The notes below the pieces were generated by a model. It had not been told where the DNA came from. It saw nothing but the letters and a program-made list of their open reading frames with translations, and made no database searches. Below, in pieces: positions 37,737-42,674 of a stretch of 42,674 nt of DNA. How positions within the stretch are numbered: position 1 is the first letter of the stretch; each line of letters opens with the position of its first letter. Source of the DNA: JAXHUE01 sp034189655. GTDB lineage: Bacteria; Chloroflexota; Dehalococcoidia; E44-bin15. The translations under genes were made by a program, and so were the position numbers. The stretch spans positions 1-42,674 of the forward strand of contig JAXHUE010000015.1 of assembly GCA_034189655.1 (NCBI GenBank). Reading direction: 5' to 3'.

Positions 37737-38729
37737 GTGAGGGCCGTGCTGGTATCGGTCGTAGTGCTTACCTGCAGCAGCGATAACTGGCCCCATTTCA
37801 GGGATGCCGTGGACAGCCTCCTGGGCCAGAGTTACCACCCTATCGAGGTAGTCATCGTGGTCGATGGCAACGAGGAGTTGTACCAGGCTATCCTGGAGAC
37901 CTATGGCGGCCGAGATGACATCGTGGTAACGCTGTCCCCGCAGCGCGTGGGCGTGTCTGGGGCCAGGAACCTCGGCGTCCTCGCGGCGCGGGGGGAGATA
38001 GTGGCCTTCATCGACGACGACGCGGTGGCCGACGGGGCCTGGGTGGCGACCCTGGTGGATACCTATCGCCAGACCGGTGCCACGGCCGTGGGGGGCAAGG
38101 TGGTGCCCCTGTGGCTCGATGGCAGGCCCGCTCACCTTCCCGACGAGCTGGGGTGGCTGGTGGGCGTCACCTACGAGGGCTTCGCCCCCGACAGGATGGT
38201 GGAGGTGCGCAATGCCCTGGGGCCCAACATGAGCTTTACGCGGGGCGTCTTCGAGAGGGTCGGCCTGTTCAGCGAGGAGTTCGGGTTTGCGGCGCGGGGG
38301 AACTCCAACCTGCAGTCGGAGGAGACGCACCTCGCTCAGAGGATGAGAGACGAGATGGGCGGTGTGTTCATCTACAACCCGGAGGCCGTGGTCTACCACA
38401 AGGTCTCGGCAGCGAAGACCAGGCTGAGGGCGATGCTCAAGAGGTCTTTCTACCAGGGGTGCTCCAAGGCGCTGCTGCGGAGGCGCAGCCCTTCACTGGG
38501 CGCGTTGGGCGTAGAGTGGTCTTACCTTGTAGCCCTGGCCATGCGCGGCGTGCCGGCGCGGGTCAAGGGGCTGCTGGTCGGCCCTGGGCGCACGGCCTGT
38601 GCGAGCCAGTTCTTCGTGCTCGTTGCCTGCGTGGCGGCCGTCGGCCTGGGGTTCCTCTACGGTCGCGTGGTGGCCCTCCCCCCGTCTCGGCAGGTCTCCT
38701 CTCTCCCGCCGGGCCATCGCACCGGGTGA
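37737..38729 (+). CDS. GT2-family glycosyltransferase with C-terminal membrane segment
   Basis: The 330-residue protein begins VRAVLVSVVVLTCSS, with a GT-A fold: VVIVVDGNEE, GVSGARNLGVLAARGE and the metal-binding FIDDDA (DDD at 93-95). The acceptor region LGPNMSFTRGVFERVGLFSEEFG is typical of family 2. A helix at about 283-305 may anchor it. It should transfer a sugar from a nucleotide donor to a cell-surface glycan or lipid. I start at GTG 37737 behind GAGAGAGG; an open frame upstream to 37608 precedes the promoter. Confidence 0.88.
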   Translation: MRAVLVSVVVLTCSSDNWPHFRDAVDSLLGQSYHPIEVVIVVDGNEELYQAILETYGGRDDIVVTLSPQRVGVSGARNLGVLAARGEIVAFIDDDAVADGAWVATLVDTYRQTGATAVGGKVVPLWLDGRPAHLPDELGWLVGVTYEGFAPDRMVEVRNALGPNMSFTRGVFERVGLFSEEFGFAARGNSNLQSEETHLAQRMRDEMGGVFIYNPEAVVYHKVSAAKTRLRAMLKRSFYQGCSKALLRRRSPSLGALGVEWSYLVALAMRGVPARVKGLLVGPGRTACASQFFVLVACVAAVGLGFLYGRVVALPPSRQVSSLPPGHRTG

Positions 38730-38764
38730 GCATTGCCCGACGGGAGGTAGTGTCCCCGCTCGCT

Positions 38765-40237
38765 CTACGGGTAAAAGAGCCGCTGTGCCTCCTTCTTTAA
38801 GCTCGCCCTGAAGTCGGGGTGGGCGATGGCGGTGAGCTCTCCGGCGCGCTCGCGCAGGCTCTTCCCCATGAGGCGGGCGATGCCGTACTCGCTTATCACG
38901 TAGTCGGCCCAGTAGCGCGGTATGGTCACCGTCGTCCCCGGCTCGAACTGGGAGACCACGTTAGAGATCGTGCCCTCTACGGCGCTGGAGCGCATCAGGC
39001 TGATAGAACGGCCGCCGCGGGCGCGCAGCGCCCCCATGTGGCTCTCCGGTTGCCCTCCCGGCCCGTTGATGATCATGGTGCCGAAGATGGTCTCCGAGTT
39101 TATCTGTCCTGAGAGGTCGATGGAGATGATGTTGTTGGTCGCCGTCATGTTGTCGTTGCGGTGGTAGGTGCTCCACACGTAAGAGGCATCGTAGATCTCG
39201 AACTTGGGGTTGTCGCTGATGATGCTCGATGTCTCTTCCTCGTCGCAGCCATCCCAGTTGGAGGCTATCGCCTTGTCGGGGTGGAAGTTCTTGTACTTGC
39301 CGGTTATCACCCCCCTCTCTACCAGGCGGGCGATGCCCCGGGCCGCCATCTCCGAGTGGTAGCCCAGGTCGTGGGCGTGGTCGTAGGCCCCCAGCTCTGG
39401 CATGTAGGCCGAGGGGGTGCCCACGCCGGTCTGGACACAGTCCCGGTCCCGGATCAGGGTCGACAGGTGGCCGGCGATGGCCTTCTCCGTGTCACCGGGC
39501 TCTATGAGCGCCAGGTAGCTGGGGAGCATGTCGACGAGCTCCAGTGGGAGCAGCTGCACCAGGGGCAGTATCCTCCCCCTGGTGCGGGGCCCGATCTTGT
39601 CCACTATGGGGCGTACCTTGGCCAGGCGCTCTGGCTCCATTGCAGAGAGGAGCGCCTCCACATCCTCGTCGGTGGGTAGCTGTGTGGTGTTCTCCACGAA
39701 GGCGTCGATCTGGGAGACGTGGATGAAGGTATCGCCGTGGCAGCGGGTCATGTTGTCGTCGATCTCGGCCACCACCCTCTTGGCGTACTTGACGCAGGTC
39801 TGCTTGTACCACAGCGAGGTGCCGAAGGTGCAGTACCCCCTCTCGTTGGGGGCGGTTACCTTCACCAGCAGGTGGTCTATGGGCTTGGTCTCCCCCGGCC
39901 TCCTCTCGTCGTCGAGGATGTGGGCCACGGCGGTGATGGCCATGGGGATGTAGTCCAGCCTCCTCTCCTGGAGGCCGAGCCGGGACACCCCGGCGTAGTT
40001 CCAGACGGTCACCGGGAAAGACTCCTCGTAGCCCGGGTTGAACCAGGGCATGGGCGACGTGGGGGCGCTCACGTCGATGTGGACCCCCTTTACATCTCCC
40101 ATGCGCATGGCAAGCGTATCTACCAGCAGGCTCGGCGGCTCGGTGAGCGGGATGTGGACCCGGTCACCGGGCTTGATGGGCTTAACCGCCTCCTCTGCCG
40201 ACATCAGCTTGCTCTTGAACTCGTCTCGCCAGTACAT
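38765..40237 (-). CDS. Acetyl-CoA hydrolase/transferase-family CoA-transferase
   Basis: The 490-residue protein is a family I CoA-transferase of the Cat1/Cat2/4-hydroxybutyrate CoA-transferase group. GVGTPSAYMPELGAYDHAHDLGYHSEM contains the probable catalytic Glu296, which would form the gamma-glutamyl-CoA thioester. Further conserved parts are NNIISIDLSGQINSE, GGRSISLMRSSA and YWADYVISEYGIARLMGKS. It is longer than the common 430-440 because of an insert near 180-240. It follows the oxidoreductase gamma subunit and may convert the acyl-CoA product to an acid, or the reverse. Confidence 0.88.
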   Translation of the reverse strand: MYWRDEFKSKLMSAEEAVKPIKPGDRVHIPLTEPPSLLVDTLAMRMGDVKGVHIDVSAPTSPMPWFNPGYEESFPVTVWNYAGVSRLGLQERRLDYIPMAITAVAHILDDERRPGETKPIDHLLVKVTAPNERGYCTFGTSLWYKQTCVKYAKRVVAEIDDNMTRCHGDTFIHVSQIDAFVENTTQLPTDEDVEALLSAMEPERLAKVRPIVDKIGPRTRGRILPLVQLLPLELVDMLPSYLALIEPGDTEKAIAGHLSTLIRDRDCVQTGVGTPSAYMPELGAYDHAHDLGYHSEMAARGIARLVERGVITGKYKNFHPDKAIASNWDGCDEEETSSIISDNPKFEIYDASYVWSTYHRNDNMTATNNIISIDLSGQINSETIFGTMIINGPGGQPESHMGALRARGGRSISLMRSSAVEGTISNVVSQFEPGTTVTIPRYWADYVISEYGIARLMGKSLRERAGELTAIAHPDFRASLKKEAQRLFYP

Positions 40238-40309
40238 GTCCCCCCCTTTCGCGCTGCCGCTTCTCGCTGCCTGACGCCGGGCCTCTTCGGCCCTCGCTGT
40301 CCAGTGCCG

Positions 40310-40912
40310 TCATGCCCTGGCGCCGGACGTGAACTCCTCCCCCAGTATAAAGCCTTCTCTCAAGGCCTCCTTGTTCACCTGCATCGCGGTGACCCCTATG
40401 CGCAGCTCCTTCTTCCTTCCCAGCCTCCTGTCTACCTCTTCCTCCAGCATCTCCAGAGGGAACACCCTGGTCGCGCCCAGGTATGCACCCAGGAGTATAA
40501 GGTTTGCCGATTGGATGTTGCCCAGGTGGGACGCCATCTCTATGGCCGGGACCTCCATCCTCCTGATGTCCTCCCGCTCCAGCTTCAAGCCGTAGAGCTC
40601 GGCGAGCCCCTGGAGACCAGCGCTCTCGGTGATGAGCAGGCCCCCGGCCTTTATCCTGTCCTCGAAGGGCTTGGCCTGGTTGGCGGCGATGGCGAGCACG
40701 GTATCGGCGTGGGACAGCACGGGCGACGTGATGTCGTCGTCGGAGAGTATCACCGTGCACTCGCAGGAGCCGCCGCGCATCGCTGCCCCGTAGGTCGGAG
40801 ACCAGGTCACGTATTTGTATCGCTGCATGGCTGCCCTGGCCAGCAGGAGGCCAGAGAGCAGCACTCCCCTGCCCCCCGTCCCCGCCATTATCACCTCAGC
40901 CGTCTTGTTCAT
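40310..40912 (-). CDS. 2-oxoacid:ferredoxin oxidoreductase gamma subunit
   Basis: The 200-residue gamma subunit begins TAEVIMAGTGGRGVLLSGLLL, with TWSPTYGAAMRGGSCECTVILSD and ANLILLGAYLG, as in KorC/VorC/PorC. It contributes to the CoA-binding part of the complex. It lies 36 bp after beta and 72 bp before the CoA-transferase. The substrate class (2-oxoglutarate, branched 2-oxoacid or pyruvate) cannot be set from it. Confidence 0.92.
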   Translation of the reverse strand: MNKTAEVIMAGTGGRGVLLSGLLLARAAMQRYKYVTWSPTYGAAMRGGSCECTVILSDDDITSPVLSHADTVLAIAANQAKPFEDRIKAGGLLITESAGLQGLAELYGLKLEREDIRRMEVPAIEMASHLGNIQSANLILLGAYLGATRVFPLEMLEEEVDRRLGRKKELRIGVTAMQVNKEALREGFILGEEFTSGARA

Positions 40913-40948
40913 GGTGCTCCTCCTATAGTGATGGGCCTGGCAGGGGCC

Positions 40949-41701
40949 CTAGCCGGTGCTGGTTGCGTCCCTGAACACGCCCAGTGGAAACTCGGCCATG
41001 GTCTTGGTCTCGAGGAAGTCGAGTGACTCCAGGGGGTCGAGGTGCCAGTCCGGGGGGCACACCCCCAGTATCTCCACGAACGTGAAGCCCACGTCGTCTA
41101 TCTGCCTCTGGACGGCGGTCTTTATGTACTTCTTGGTGCGGGTGTAGTTGGCCGGGTTGTTGAGGGCGGTGCGGGCGGCGAAGGCCACCCCCTGTATCTG
41201 GGCGAGCAACTCGGGCACGTGTACCGGGTAGCCGAATCGCGCGGCGTCCCGGCCCTTGGGGCTGGTGGTGGTCACCTGGCCTATGAGCGTGGTGGGGGCA
41301 AGCTGGCCACCCGTGGTGCCGTAGTTGCCGTTGTTCACCATCACGCAGGTGAGCCGCTCGGCGCGTACGGCGGCGTTTATGAGGTAGCCCATCCCGATGG
41401 CGGAGCAGTCCCCGTCACCCTGGGCGGTGATGATGACCGGCCGCTCGTAGAGGGCGTGCTTTAGGCCGGTGCCCAGTGCCAGTGCCGGCCCGTGGGGGGC
41501 CCCGATGGCATCTATGTCCATTATCAGGAACGTGCCCATGCCGCAGCCCACGCCGCCGATGCCGATGGTGTTGCCCTCGATCCCCATCTCGTCGATGACC
41601 TCGGCGAGCACCTTCTCCACCAGCCCGTGGGTGCAGCCGGTGCAGTGGCCGGTGGATATGGGGATCAGCCTCGGCTTTCCGTATACCTTGACCTTCTCCA
41701 T
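40949..41701 (-). CDS. 2-oxoacid:ferredoxin oxidoreductase beta subunit (TPP-binding)
   Basis: The 250-residue beta subunit has GHCTGCTHG (C20, C23), GIGGVGCGMGTF and the TPP/Mg motif GDGDCSAIGMGYLINAAVR from 95, then VMVNNGNYGTTGGQ (120-132). Two Cys near the N-terminus and one at 53 may bind a [4Fe-4S] cluster, as in Kor/Vor. It is 5 bp after alpha, so the subunits are made together. Confidence 0.93.
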   Translation of the reverse strand: MEKVKVYGKPRLIPISTGHCTGCTHGLVEKVLAEVIDEMGIEGNTIGIGGVGCGMGTFLIMDIDAIGAPHGPALALGTGLKHALYERPVIITAQGDGDCSAIGMGYLINAAVRAERLTCVMVNNGNYGTTGGQLAPTTLIGQVTTTSPKGRDAARFGYPVHVPELLAQIQGVAFAARTALNNPANYTRTKKYIKTAVQRQIDDVGFTFVEILGVCPPDWHLDPLESLDFLETKTMAEFPLGVFRDATSTG

Positions 41702-41706
41702 GGTGC

Positions 41707-42674
41707 CTATACCCCCAGTGCCTTTTTCAGACCGTCGAGGACGGTCCCTGGAAGAATCATCCCGCCTGGCGAGGTGTTGCTGCGGTCGAGTATGCTGACC
41801 AGGCCCACCTCACTCCTGCCCTCGACGGCGTAGCGCACGTCCCAGATCATCTGCCCCAGGTTGTCCTCGGCTACCACGAGCCTGCTCCCCGCCTGAGACC
41901 GCTCCCTGATGATCGCGTAGGGGAAGGGCCACAGGGTCATGGGGCGGATGAGCCCCACCTTCAAGCCCTGGGCGCGGCCGGTGTCCACCGCCTTCTTCGC
42001 CACGCGGGCGACGTAGCCGAAGGCGACCACGATGGCCTCGGCATCGTCTATCTGGTAGGCCTCGTACCTGACCTCGGTCCTCTCCATCTCGTCCCACTTC
42101 TCCCCCAGCTCCTTGACCGCGAGCAGCCAGGTGGAGGAGAGCATGTCGGTTAAGACGAACTTCTGCCGCATGGGGCCGCAGAAGCACACGTTTCTCAGGC
42201 CCCCCTTCTGGTGGGCCTTGCCCTGCAGCGCCCATTCCTTGTCAGGCGTGGGCCCGAAGTCGAGCACCCGCCTCTCCAGTACCTCGGCGGTCTGCCCCAC
42301 GATGGCGTCGGTGAGTATGAGGGTGGGATTGCGCCACTTGTCGGCGAGGTAGAAGGCGAGCTGCATGAGGTCGAAGGTCTCCTGTACCGACGAGGGGGCC
42401 AGCACGATGTTCTTGTACCCGCCGTTGCCCCCTCCCCTGGTGACCTGCATGTAGTCCATCTGGGAGTGCTGGGTGCTGCCGCCGCCGGGCCCCCCGCGCT
42501 GCACGTTGACGATGACGCAGGGGAGCTGCGCCGCCGCGGCGTGGGAGATGGACTCCTGCATCAGGTCGAAGCCGACGCTGGAGGTGGAGGTGACCACCCG
42601 CGTACCGGCTATGGCCGCCCCCACCAGCATGTTCATTACCGCCGCCTCGCTCTCGCCCTGCACGAAGCGCCCCT
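41707..42674 (-). CDS. 2-oxoacid:ferredoxin oxidoreductase alpha subunit (N-terminus cut by window edge)
   Basis: The frame is open to the right edge, with FVQGESEAAVMNMLVGAAIAG near the cut, followed by GTRVVTSTSSVGFDLMQE and VNVQRGGPGGGSTQHSQMDYM. The C-terminal domain has VAFGYVARVAKKAVDTGRAQGLKVGLIRPMTLWPFP and VVAEDNLGQMIWDVR. This is the KorA/VorB-type alpha subunit. 322 codons are visible. Roughly the first 40-60 residues are missing if no gamma or delta domain is fused; any fused domain would lie outside the window. Confidence 0.92.
   Translation of the reverse strand, partial: GRFVQGESEAAVMNMLVGAAIAGTRVVTSTSSVGFDLMQESISHAAAAQLPCVIVNVQRGGPGGGSTQHSQMDYMQVTRGGGNGGYKNIVLAPSSVQETFDLMQLAFYLADKWRNPTLILTDAIVGQTAEVLERRVLDFGPTPDKEWALQGKAHQKGGLRNVCFCGPMRQKFVLTDMLSSTWLLAVKELGEKWDEMERTEVRYEAYQIDDAEAIVVAFGYVARVAKKAVDTGRAQGLKVGLIRPMTLWPFPYAIIRERSQAGSRLVVAEDNLGQMIWDVRYAVEGRSEVGLVSILDRSNTSPGGMILPGTVLDGLKKALGV

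Overview
The window is a dense, GC-rich bacterial chromosome segment of about 42.7 kb. It carries housekeeping genes, three tRNAs, one SRP RNA and a cluster of strictly anaerobic energy genes. I see no insertion sequence, prophage, CRISPR array or integration signature. The large SRP RNA with an Alu domain, a Thr-Pro-rich DUF3352-type surface protein, ferredoxin-dependent 2-oxoacid oxidoreductase genes and a selenocysteine formate dehydrogenase with an NrfD anchor suggest an anaerobic Chloroflexota, probably Dehalococcoidia-like. That placement is inference from gene content; no rRNA gene is present.

Layout. 1-4540 (minus): a crotonase, prs, a DUF2007-like protein and secA, which runs off the left edge. 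4559-6839: rnc diverges from a cca/poly(A) polymerase-type gene, which is followed by a small zinc-finger protein. 6836-13139 (minus): a large SRP RNA with a near-consensus promoter, then rsmA-ispE-VTT membrane protein-PHP hydrolase-dinG, tightly packed. 13260-15960: galU and lepA converge. 16085-16819 (minus): a small membrane protein and tandem tRNA-Leu(TAG)/tRNA-Lys(CTT). 17258-21420: a surface-anchored DUF3352-like protein, two small membrane proteins, a CPBP protease and a tiny membrane protein. 21757-26224 (plus): an overlapping three-gene operon, phosphoglucosamine mutase, GlmU-like protein and glmS, covering synthesis of UDP-GlcNAc from fructose-6-P.

26451-36787 is the most interesting part: a selenium-formate island. 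selD (itself a selenoprotein, UGA at codon 18) and selB are on plus. Facing them on minus is a run formate dehydrogenase alpha (UGA at codon 195), four-cluster Fe-S beta, NrfD-type anchor, fdhE, tatA, a second tatA/B, tatC and, 45 bp after tatC, the tRNA-Sec gene. The locus thus holds an exported selenoenzyme, its maturation factor, its Tat export route, and most of the decoding machinery (SelD, SelB, tRNA-Sec). SelA is not in the window. Both UGA codons are followed by plausible bacterial SECIS hairpins. The alpha subunit also has Asp in place of the second Cys of its N-terminal [4Fe-4S] motif.

37070-42674: a MarR-type regulator diverging from a GT2 glycosyltransferase, then (minus) a CoA-transferase and the gamma, beta and alpha (partial at the right edge) subunits of a 2-oxoacid:ferredoxin oxidoreductase. 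Together these could couple oxidative decarboxylation of a 2-oxoacid, or the reverse, to CoA-ester energy conservation, while formate oxidation feeds electrons to the membrane.

Several genes have good -35/-10 promoters, some with the -10 box only 9-10 bp from the start codon, which suggests leaderless or nearly leaderless mRNAs.
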